Shown here: in pieces, positions 41,485 through 48,972 of the stretch | Numbering within the stretch: the first letter of the stretch is position 1 | Layout: the number at the start of each line of letters is the position of its first letter | Assembly: GCA_965221195.1 (NCBI GenBank) | Contig: OZ244864.1 | Coordinates: forward strand, 992,001-1,056,000 | DNA length: 64,000 nt | Direction of reading: 5' to 3' | Source: Poriferisodalis sp965221195 | Lineage (GTDB): Bacteria; Actinomycetota; Acidimicrobiia; Acidimicrobiales; Poriferisodalaceae | Position numbers and translations under genes: made by a program | The notes under the pieces: generated by a model | Database searches by the model: none | What the model was told of the DNA's origin: nothing | What the model saw: only the letters and a program-made list of their open reading frames with translations

Positions 41485-43902
41485 CTAATCGTTGTCTTTG
41501 ATGGTGCCAACAGCCAACCCATCGGCCACCGATGCCCCGTGCGCGCACGACAGCACCAGCTCGAAAGTCTCTGAGCCCTCCCGTCGTGAATCGTCGTGAA
41601 TGTTCACGTAGATCCTCTTGAGGGTTTCGCCCGGCCGGAAGCGCACCTGGGTTCTGAGCGGTTCGTAGTCGCGACCGGCTCGAGCTGAGACGGGTTTTGT
41701 GTTGCGAGTCTTGACGCAAACTCGCACCGGATGAGGCACGGGCTGATTCAGTCGAAGATTGAACCGGATTCTGCCGCGTGTCTCTCTAGCCGAACGGTCT
41801 CGCATCCATATAGCTGCCCCCGCTGCGGAGTCGTCGTCGATGATCGTCAGTGGTTCCTTCGTGCTTTCAGCGACCGGCAATACCGAGGTTGCCTGCGTAA
41901 ACGCTTCAAGCGCGGGAGTATCTGGCGGCGACATTGCGGGAGAACTTTGCGATTCCACATCGGGAGCGTTTGGCTCGGTATCGGGAGTGTTTGGCTCGGT
42001 ATTGAGTTCCACGGTATTGAGTTCCACAGTCGGGCACGGCATCGGAAGCCGCGGCCTCCACTGCGACGATATGAGCTGCGCTCGCACAGTGCCGATCTGA
42101 TCCGTTGTGGTTGAGCGCACGCCGCCGCCTGAGGCTGTGTGCTCAATCTCGACGCATCCAGACATCTCAGCGGGCAGTTTCCTGACAATCCACACTCTGC
42201 GCCAGCACTCCCACGGCCCGTCGGCACCCTCGGCAGCATTTGAAGGACCCCTCCCCGACGGGCAGCCATCCGTCGCTGGCGCAGCATCCGCGAACCTGAA
42301 CGTCAAACTCGCCTGTGGTACCCCGTTGCGCGTATACGACAACCCCGCCTTGGTGAAATCTGCCACCGTTGCCGTCACCGTCACCGGCGCGCCGACAGGA
42401 CGGTTTGACACCGCAATCGCATAGTTCATCTTGTCCACCACTAGCGTGTCGCGACGCAAAAACCAGAACGCAGACATCGGCGTCGGATGCCGTCGCCGAA
42501 CACCCTCATTCCCCGGTCTCGCCTCATAACCGAACGGCTCAAACGCGTCCACCACCGAGGCATCGGCAACCACCACATCCAATGATGCAGATTTGCCGTT
42601 GTAACGCAAGTCGTCAGATGTTGCAGCATAGGTTACTGTCACAGAACGATTACGAAATAACAGCGGCTCATCTGCACCGTCTTTCATAGTGACCGTCACG
42701 CTTGAGGTAGTTACACCAGACGTAGCATTGGCCAGGTAACTATGCGTTGTCTGAGAAAGTTCTATAGCATCGCTGTGAACTCCGTTTAGCGACGCGGACA
42801 CGGTCACATCATGTTGACGATTGCCGGCCACTGTCAAATCGTAGCTAGCACTGCCACCGTTCTCCGATACCCTCAGATTGCTGACCGAAAGAGACATTTG
42901 GACATCGTTGTTGTTAACGGCGACCGCGGCCGAACTTGCATCGCCAACCTTATAACTGGCGTCTTTGGCTACCGTTAGAGTCACTTCACCGTCGTTACCG
43001 ACGATGTCGTCATCTTCTGTTGAAACCGAGAACACCGCCGAAGAAGAACCAGCCGGGATGGTGAAACTCTTCAAACCTTCGTCATCTGCATCTACGTAAT
43101 CTTGCCCTGAAGCAGATTCTTCGTCAACCCGCAGGCCCACAGTCAACGCCGCTGTTGTGGCACCAGAACGACTAACAGTAAAGCGGGCGGCAGCACCTTC
43201 GCTAATGGGCGACGCAACCGACGCAACAGTTACAGTAGGCAGAATTAGCGAACCATTGATGCGGATCTTTAGGGTTGAGCGAACGAAATTGTTTGTCCAA
43301 GTGGAACCGGCAATGTTCAGTCTAAACAGATGCATGTCGGCGAGGCTCCAGCCCGCGGCACCTCCAGAATCTTCGCTCCTTGATGTTGTGACCCGCACTC
43401 CAGCGATTCTGGTGCCGATAGCGCCTGTGATGTCAATGACGATGAAGTAGGACGTATTTGCGGCCAGAGACAAGCCACTGCCGGAAGCAGAAAACGTCAA
43501 GACCTTGTCCGTGGTGAATGTACTGAACGTGGGTTTGGTCAAAGTGCCTACAACAGTGCCAGGCTTGCCGTTGGAATTGTTATGGATTTTTACTGTGTAG
43601 GTGAAGCCAGTATCGAAGCGCGAGAATTCGATATCCACACTGTTGAGTTTGTAGCCCAGGGGGTTGCTCCCGGTGGTGAACTGTTGCGTGTTATCGATTG
43701 CACCGAAACCGCTGGCGATGTAGCTCGGAGACCTGAAATCTGCTTGTCCGAGGTTGCTAACAAGCGCTTGTTGCTGCGCTGAAGCTGTGTCGGCCGCGCT
43801 GAACCCGAAACCCAGCGCCAGTCCGAACAGTACACCGCTGCGTATCCAACGACGGGTTCTGGGTTTCCCCCAAAACCTAAGACGCATGTTCCACATGCAC
43901 AC
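41485..43902 (-). CDS. Secreted Calx-beta domain protein
   Basis: An 805-residue exported protein. A long signal (RSGVLFGLALGFGFSAADTASA) leads to an N-terminal choice-of-anchor-like beta domain (DFRSPSYIASGFGAI; LSLAANTSYFIVIDI). Then come Calx-beta-type repeats: SPISEGAAARFTVSRSG..., VSENGGSASYDLTVAG, and a C-terminal one ending TFELVLSCAHGASVADGLA and GTIKDND. A repeat linker (TVELNTVELNTEPNTPDTEP) precedes the last domain. Calx-beta units bind calcium and give rod-like adhesion proteins. Base composition between about 42.6 and 43.6 kb looks less GC-rich than neighbours, hinting at foreign origin or strong surface selection. Confidence 0.82.
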   Translation of the reverse strand: MCMWNMRLRFWGKPRTRRWIRSGVLFGLALGFGFSAADTASAQQQALVSNLGQADFRSPSYIASGFGAIDNTQQFTTGSNPLGYKLNSVDIEFSRFDTGFTYTVKIHNNSNGKPGTVVGTLTKPTFSTFTTDKVLTFSASGSGLSLAANTSYFIVIDITGAIGTRIAGVRVTTSRSEDSGGAAGWSLADMHLFRLNIAGSTWTNNFVRSTLKIRINGSLILPTVTVASVASPISEGAAARFTVSRSGATTAALTVGLRVDEESASGQDYVDADDEGLKSFTIPAGSSSAVFSVSTEDDDIVGNDGEVTLTVAKDASYKVGDASSAAVAVNNNDVQMSLSVSNLRVSENGGSASYDLTVAGNRQHDVTVSASLNGVHSDAIELSQTTHSYLANATSGVTTSSVTVTMKDGADEPLLFRNRSVTVTYAATSDDLRYNGKSASLDVVVADASVVDAFEPFGYEARPGNEGVRRRHPTPMSAFWFLRRDTLVVDKMNYAIAVSNRPVGAPVTVTATVADFTKAGLSYTRNGVPQASLTFRFADAAPATDGCPSGRGPSNAAEGADGPWECWRRVWIVRKLPAEMSGCVEIEHTASGGGVRSTTTDQIGTVRAQLISSQWRPRLPMPCPTVELNTVELNTEPNTPDTEPNAPDVESQSSPAMSPPDTPALEAFTQATSVLPVAESTKEPLTIIDDDSAAGAAIWMRDRSARETRGRIRFNLRLNQPVPHPVRVCVKTRNTKPVSARAGRDYEPLRTQVRFRPGETLKRIYVNIHDDSRREGSETFELVLSCAHGASVADGLAVGTIKDND

Positions 43903-43916
43903 CTGAGAGCATTCGC

Positions 43917-44393
43917 TCAGTCGTCGTCGCCCATTTGGGCTTGCAGATAGCGCTCAACGCCGATGTCGTCGATCAGGCTCTGCTGAGTCTCGATCCAGTC
44001 GAGGTGTGCTTCCTCGCCCACCAGCAGTGCTTCGAGCAGCTCACGCGTGCCAACATCGCCTTGTTCGAGACACAACTGCACGCCGCTGCGGTACCGCTCG
44101 ATGGCGTTCTCTTCGAGTTGGCGGTCGAGCGCGAGCTGTTCGGGTACGGTCTCGCCGATCATCACCGTACCCAGCCGCTGCATGTTGGGCAGGGAGTCAA
44201 GCAGCAAGATGCGCTCGATCAGCTTCTCGGCGTCGCGCATCTCTTCCATGGACTCTTCGTGGTACTGCGACGCCAGTCGCCCGTACCCCCAGTCCGCAGC
44301 GATCTTCGACGCAGCGAAGTACTGATTGATAGCCGTCAGCTCGGCCGTTAGCGCTTCGTTGAGGAATTCAATGACTTCTGGGGATCCATGCAT
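43917..44393 (-). CDS. bfr: Bacterioferritin-like iron-storage protein
   Basis: A 158-residue four-helix protein that stores iron in 24-mers. Family marks: EALTAELTAINQYF (ferroxidase Glu18), EEMRDAEKLIERI with Glu51 and the haem-ligand Met52, QLEENAIERY (Glu94 region) and EALLVGEEAHLDWIET (Glu127/His130 type). The ferroxidase His at position 54 of the E. coli protein is Asp here. Next to Bfd, which releases stored iron, and a DtxR/MntR-type regulator, so it belongs to an iron-handling group. Confidence 0.88.
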   Translation of the reverse strand: MHGSPEVIEFLNEALTAELTAINQYFAASKIAADWGYGRLASQYHEESMEEMRDAEKLIERILLLDSLPNMQRLGTVMIGETVPEQLALDRQLEENAIERYRSGVQLCLEQGDVGTRELLEALLVGEEAHLDWIETQQSLIDDIGVERYLQAQMGDDD

Positions 44394-44503
44394 GGCTCTA
44401 CCTTACGCGCGCACCGCATGAATGCTTGTCGCCAGTGCCGCGCAGCCCCAGCGGAGCGTTGCGCGGCCCTGCTGACCATTGCGCGGCCCCGCCTTGTTGG
44501 CCG

Positions 44504-44734
44504 TCACGCGCTGGCGGCGACCGGGTCGAACGCGATGGAGCGAACAGCGTGGTGCGTCGGGTTGAGCGTTGCGTCGCGGCATTGGTCCAGCACAGCTCGA
44601 ATCGTCATCAAGCAGCTGCCGCAGTCGGTGCCTGCGCCGCACGCCTGCCCGATAGCCCCCACCGTGTCGAAACCTTGGTCGGCTAGGTGGCGGATGGTCG
44701 CCTCGTTGGTAGCGAGACACTGACAGACGATCAT
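44504..44734 (-). CDS. bfd: Bacterioferritin-associated ferredoxin-like [2Fe-2S] protein
   Basis: A 76-residue protein from ATG 44734. MIVCQCLATNEATIRHLADQG and GQACGAGTDCGSCLMTIRAV carry the four cysteines (CxC and CGAGTDCGSC) of the BFD-like [2Fe-2S] fold. It reduces the iron core of bacterioferritin in known systems. The longer frame to 44821 adds no homology. A DtxR/MntR-type operator-like site lies 90 bases upstream. Confidence 0.85.
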   Translation of the reverse strand: MIVCQCLATNEATIRHLADQGFDTVGAIGQACGAGTDCGSCLMTIRAVLDQCRDATLNPTHHAVRSIAFDPVAASA

Positions 44735-44823
44735 TGCGCTGACATCTCTGGCATTACGTTGGCATCTCTGGTATGGCACTTGCGCGCATTGCACAGCAAC
44801 ACACGCATCCTTGACACCCAATG

Positions 44824-44837
44824 TTAGGCGAAACTAA
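44824..44837. promoter_or_regulatory. DtxR/MntR-type operator upstream of bfd
   Basis: TTAGGCGAAACTAA differs at two positions from the actinobacterial consensus TTAGGCAAGCCTAA and is flanked by G and C that extend the GTTAG/CTAAC symmetry. It sits 90 bases before the bfd start and next to the gene for a DtxR-family repressor. Confidence 0.5.
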
Positions 44838-44865
44838 CACTCCATGCTACCGGCTATGCCAGCGC

Positions 44866-44984
44866 CGTCAACTGGGCCGTCAGTTGGGTCGTCTACTGGG
44901 CCGTCAGTTGGGTCGTCTACTGGGCCGCCAACTATGTCGTCAGTTATGCCAGCGCCGTCAGTCATGTCGTCTGCTAGGCCGTCA
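44866..44984. repeat. 24-bp tandem repeat after the DtxR-type gene
   Basis: Imperfect copies of GGGCCGTCAGTTGGGTCGTCTACT, two exact and others decayed (GGCCGTCAGCTAGGCC at the end), run between bfd and the regulator's stop codon. No gene is seen here. Likely the same class of minisatellite as elsewhere in the window. Confidence 0.8.
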
Positions 44985-44985
44985 G

Positions 44986-45660
44986 CTAGGCCACAGTTAC
45001 GAGAATCCTCTCGGCGGTGTACGCACTTACACCGACCGTGCCCTCAGACATCTCAACGGTGGCGGTGCCATCGGGCGCTATCGACACAACCTCGCCCGCT
45101 CGGCCTGGCATCAAGCCCGCTTGCTCCAAAAACTCAAGCTGCCCGGGCGCAAATTCGAGTTCTTCGGGGATGCGCTGCACAGTGAATGCGCCGTGCGTGC
45201 CGACCTCAGCGAGTGGCTTGGCATCGGCCGGTGCCACGTAGTCGGTGCCGGGGATCGGGTTGCCGTGGGGGCAGGTGTTCGGCTCATCAAGCACCTCCAT
45301 CATCGCCCGCTCTACGACGGGGGAGATGACGTGCTCCCAGCGACCAGCCTCATGGTGGGCATCGGCCCAATTGAGCTTCAAGATGTCGGTCAGGAATCGC
45401 TCAGCTAGCCGATGCCGCCGCACCACTGTCGTAGCAATCTGCTGACCCTCGTCGGTGAGGCTGATGTGAGCTTTGTTGCTGATGTTGACTAGGCCCTCAC
45501 GCTGCATCCGCCGGATCATCTCCGATACAGCAGGGCGCGAGACTTCTAGCCGTTCGGCTATGCGCGCTTGGATGACTTCAACTCCGTCCTCTGCTAGCTC
45601 GTACACCGTCTCGGAGTACTCCTCAAAGGCCGGGTGGTATTCCGTCGGCTCATACCCCAT
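44986..45660 (-). CDS. DtxR/MntR-family metal-dependent repressor
   Basis: A 224-residue winged-helix regulator. FEEYSETVYELAEDGVEVIQARIAERLEVSRPAVSEMIRRM is the HTH; RRHRLAERFL and ADAHHEAGRWEHVISP are the metal and dimerisation region; NTCPHGNPIPG leads to a C-terminal SH3/FeoA-like domain (ELEFAPGQLEFLEQAGLMPG). Against DtxR/IdeR numbering, Met10 is Glu and Cys102 is Gly, while the ancillary-site His79, Glu83 and His98 and the primary Glu105/His106 remain. The acidic residue at position 10 recalls MntR. Start at ATG 45660 (45672 also possible). Divergent from an SDR gene. Confidence 0.85.
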   Translation of the reverse strand: MGYEPTEYHPAFEEYSETVYELAEDGVEVIQARIAERLEVSRPAVSEMIRRMQREGLVNISNKAHISLTDEGQQIATTVVRRHRLAERFLTDILKLNWADAHHEAGRWEHVISPVVERAMMEVLDEPNTCPHGNPIPGTDYVAPADAKPLAEVGTHGAFTVQRIPEELEFAPGQLEFLEQAGLMPGRAGEVVSIAPDGTATVEMSEGTVGVSAYTAERILVTVA

Positions 45661-45787
45661 GCCTGCCACCATAGCGTCAGCCCTAGGGTCGCTTGGGTGT
45701 GAGATTGATCTGCGTAGTCGTGCGCGTTCTCGCTCAGGCAGACTGGCAGACGCAAACGGGCAGCACGAGGCCCGCGAATCGGAGTAC

Positions 45788-46558
45788 ATGATGGATCTGC
45801 TGCTGGCAGGCAAGAACGCCTTAGTGACTGGTGCCGGCCAGGGGCTGGGCTTAGCAATCGCCGAAGCGTTCGCTACTGAAGGGGCGAACGTGGCTTTCGC
45901 TTACCATTCGTCGAGTCAAGGTGCCCGTCAAGCAGCGGCCGCAGCGCAAGCAGAAGGCCGCAGCGCGATGACTGTTTGCTGCGATGTAACCAGTCAGGAC
46001 GACGTGAACCGGACCGTAAACGATGTTGTCACCGAACTCGGCAGCATCGATGTGCTCGTCAACAACGCCGCCTACACAGACACCGGACCGTTCCTCGATG
46101 CCAACCCCGAGGAGTTGGCACGAATGGTTGACGTGACGGTGATGGGCACGCTGAGGATGACCCAAGCGGTCGTGCGTCACATGGTTTCAGCAGACGTTGC
46201 AGGATCGATTGTGTCGCTCATGGGCGACTCCGGTCGTGTGGGCGAGAGCCGTCTAGCAGGTGTCGCAGCAACCCGAGCGTCCACCATGGGCCTAATGAAA
46301 TCCGTTGCCAAGGAATTCGGTCGCAACGGAATCCGAGCCAACACGGTGTCGCTGGGCTTAGTCCGCTCTGAGCGTTTCGCTCACCACACCGGCAACGCCG
46401 ACGACGAGCGCATGGCCCGCATCGCCAAGATGTATCCGCTGCGTCGGGTAGGTATTCCCGCTGACGTGCCCCCGATGGTGCTGCTGCTGGCATCGCCGCT
46501 GTCGAGCTGGATCACCGGCCAGACCGTGTCGGTCAACGGCGGCTACTCAATGGTCTGA
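45788..46558 (+). CDS. SDR-fold protein lacking the catalytic triad
   Basis: A 256-residue short-chain dehydrogenase/reductase fold. The nucleotide motif VTGAGQGLGLAIAE, the acidic/aromatic CDVTSQDD, and IDVLVNNAAYTD are intact. In the active site the usual Ser-Tyr-Lys is missing: the strand reads SIVSLMGDSG, and the YxxxK position reads VAATR, so Tyr is Val and Lys is Arg. It probably binds NAD(P)H but is not a normal dehydrogenase. It is 3 bases before a CoxL-like gene, so they form one operon. ATG 45788 is preferred over the longer frame. Confidence 0.8.
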   Translation: MMDLLLAGKNALVTGAGQGLGLAIAEAFATEGANVAFAYHSSSQGARQAAAAAQAEGRSAMTVCCDVTSQDDVNRTVNDVVTELGSIDVLVNNAAYTDTGPFLDANPEELARMVDVTVMGTLRMTQAVVRHMVSADVAGSIVSLMGDSGRVGESRLAGVAATRASTMGLMKSVAKEFGRNGIRANTVSLGLVRSERFAHHTGNADDERMARIAKMYPLRRVGIPADVPPMVLLLASPLSSWITGQTVSVNGGYSMV

Positions 46559-46561
46559 GCT

Positions 46562-48946
46562 GTGCCGCAGCTTGATGAGACAACGCCCACGTCGGGTGGT
46601 CCGTTCGGACAGTCTGTTCTGCGACGTGAGGACGACCGGCTGCTGCGGGGTCAGGGCCGCTATGTCGCCAACATCGGCTACGACGGTCAGCTTGCTGTGA
46701 CCTTCGTGCGAAGTCCTTTGGCACATGCGCGCATCGTTTCAGTTGATGTTGCGGCGGCGCGCTCAGCCCCTGGCGTCGTGGACATCGCCACGGGAGCCGA
46801 CCCCGATTTCTGCGATTTGTCGTTGGTAGCCGAATCTGCGCTGAGTTCCCATGTGGCCACGCCCCAGCCACTGCTGGCACAAGAAAAAGTCCGCTACCAA
46901 GGAGAGGCGGTGGCTGCGGTGGTCGCTCTCAGCGAAGCTCAGGCCGCAGATGCCGCCGAGCTGGTTGAGGTTTTCTATGAAGACCTAGCTCCCCACGTTG
47001 ACGCAGTCACTGCAGCAGACCGACCGACCGACCCTGTCCACGATCACGCCCCAAACAACTTGCTCGTCACGCGGATATTCGATGCCGGCAACGTCGAAGA
47101 CGCCTTGGCCGCAGCCGACCTCGTGCTTGAACGTCAATACCGAACCAATCGACACGGAGGCGCGCCGATGGAATGCCGGGGTGTGGTGGCGCGCTGGAAC
47201 AGCGACCTAGCCAAACTCGCGCTGCACACCACATCGCAGGTTCCGCACTTGCACCGCAATGCCGTCGCGCGGGTGCTCGGCGTAGCCGATAGCGCAGTGC
47301 AGATGCTGGTCGGCGATGTGGGTGGCGGTTTTGGCACCAAGGCCGTGCTGTACCCCGAGGACGTAGCAGTGGCACAGCTCGCTCGTCGGCTCGGCCGTCC
47401 AGTGGGCTGGACCGAGACCCGCTCGGAGCATCTGCTGACCGCCTTGCACGCCCGCGACCACCACTACACCGTGCGGGCCGGCTTCGACGCCGAAGGGACA
47501 CTCATAGCTGTTGACGCAGTGTTGCATGCCAACGTTGGGGCGTACAGCGTCCCGCCGTGGACAGCAGGCATCGAGCCGCTCATGGCAGGTGGCCTGTTGA
47601 CCGGCCCGTACAAGCTCGACCATTACCGCTGTGAAGTTCGTGGCGTCGCCACCAACACCACGCCGACTGGTCCGTACCGGGGAGTAGCTAGACCTGCGAC
47701 TGTCTTTGTGATGGAGCGCTTGCTCGACGACGCAGCGGCGGCTCTCGGTCTCGATCCGCTCGACATTCGCCGCCGGAACCTCGTGGCACCCGACGAACTG
47801 CCCTACACCGGACCGACGCGGCTGGTACATGACTCGCGTACGTATGTCGAGTGCCTAGATCAAGCCGCCGAACTTGTCGATTATGAAGGGTTCCGCACAC
47901 GTCAACGCAAGGTTCGCGATGCCGACGGCACCAGCCTCATCGGCATCGGCTTCGCTGCCTACAACGAACTGACCGGACTCGGGCAAAAAGCTTCAGCCGG
48001 GCCTCGACTGCCGTTTCGCACCGGCCACGAATCGGCATGTGTGAGGATCGATCCGACTGGCCATGTCAGCGCCACGATGGGTGTCACCTCACAAGGCCAA
48101 GGCCTTGAGACCACCATGGCGCAGGTTGTGGCTGCCGAGCTTGGTGTTGGCGTTGAGGCAGTGACGGTGGAGATGGGCGACACCGACCGCGTCGGTTTCG
48201 GGTTGGGCGCTTTCGCTAGCCGCCAAGGCGTGATTGGCTCAGGAGCTGCCACGCTCGCCGCTCGCACTGTGCGCGCGAAAGCGCTCACCATCGCGGCGCA
48301 TCTGCTTGAAGCCGAATCGGAGTGGCTGACCATTGACCACGGATTCGTGCATACCGCGGATGCTCCAGCTGTGGGCGTGACACTGGCCGAGGTAGCTCAA
48401 GTGGCCTATTTCGAGCCGCACCGGTTGCCTGGTGGTGTTGAGCCCGGTCTTGAGGCCACGCGCTTTTACGACCCGATCACTGGCACGTTCGCCGCTGGCG
48501 CGCAAGCTGCCATTGTTGAGGTAGACCTCGGCACTGGCGAGGTGGAAGTGCAACGCCTCATATGCGTGGAAGACAGCGGGCGCACCATCAATCCCATGAT
48601 CGTGGACGGACAGATACACGGAGCCGTGGGCCAGGGAATCGGCGGAGCCTTGTTTGAGCACTTCGTCTACGACGACCAAGGGCAGTTGCTCTCAGGCACC
48701 TTCATGGACTACTTGGCTGTCTCCGCCGACCGGGTGCCGACCATCGAAGTGGGTCACGTGGCCGACCCGGCGCACAACTTGAACCAGATACGCGGCGTGG
48801 GCGAAGGCGGCACGCTTGGCCCGTACGCCGCAATTGCCAACGCAGTGTGCGACGCGCTCGCTCCGCTGGGTATCACCATCGACAGCCTGCCGCTCAGCCC
48901 CGCTCGCATCCACGCAGCAATCGCCGCCACCGGCGTCAAGGTGTAG
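46562..48946 (+). CDS. Xanthine dehydrogenase/CoxL-family molybdopterin-binding subunit
   Basis: A 794-residue large subunit of a molybdenum hydroxylase. The N-terminal Ald_Xan_dh_C domain (VLRREDDRLLRGQGRYVANI, PGVVDIATGAD, LLAQEKVRYQGEAVAAVVA) leads to the Mo-binding part with GDVGGGFGTKAVLYPEDVAV, TGPYRGVARPATVFVMERL, and GVTSQGQGLETTMAQVVA. The loop reads PYRGVAR, close to the AYRGAGR of form II CoxL-like enzymes, not the AYRCSFR of true CO dehydrogenase. No FAD (CoxM) or 2Fe-2S (CoxS) subunit is nearby. GTG start 3 bases after the SDR gene. Confidence 0.85.
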   Translation: MPQLDETTPTSGGPFGQSVLRREDDRLLRGQGRYVANIGYDGQLAVTFVRSPLAHARIVSVDVAAARSAPGVVDIATGADPDFCDLSLVAESALSSHVATPQPLLAQEKVRYQGEAVAAVVALSEAQAADAAELVEVFYEDLAPHVDAVTAADRPTDPVHDHAPNNLLVTRIFDAGNVEDALAAADLVLERQYRTNRHGGAPMECRGVVARWNSDLAKLALHTTSQVPHLHRNAVARVLGVADSAVQMLVGDVGGGFGTKAVLYPEDVAVAQLARRLGRPVGWTETRSEHLLTALHARDHHYTVRAGFDAEGTLIAVDAVLHANVGAYSVPPWTAGIEPLMAGGLLTGPYKLDHYRCEVRGVATNTTPTGPYRGVARPATVFVMERLLDDAAAALGLDPLDIRRRNLVAPDELPYTGPTRLVHDSRTYVECLDQAAELVDYEGFRTRQRKVRDADGTSLIGIGFAAYNELTGLGQKASAGPRLPFRTGHESACVRIDPTGHVSATMGVTSQGQGLETTMAQVVAAELGVGVEAVTVEMGDTDRVGFGLGAFASRQGVIGSGAATLAARTVRAKALTIAAHLLEAESEWLTIDHGFVHTADAPAVGVTLAEVAQVAYFEPHRLPGGVEPGLEATRFYDPITGTFAAGAQAAIVEVDLGTGEVEVQRLICVEDSGRTINPMIVDGQIHGAVGQGIGGALFEHFVYDDQGQLLSGTFMDYLAVSADRVPTIEVGHVADPAHNLNQIRGVGEGGTLGPYAAIANAVCDALAPLGITIDSLPLSPARIHAAIAATGVKV

Positions 48947-48972
48947 CCCGCGGCACCTCTTCGGGGCGGCGC

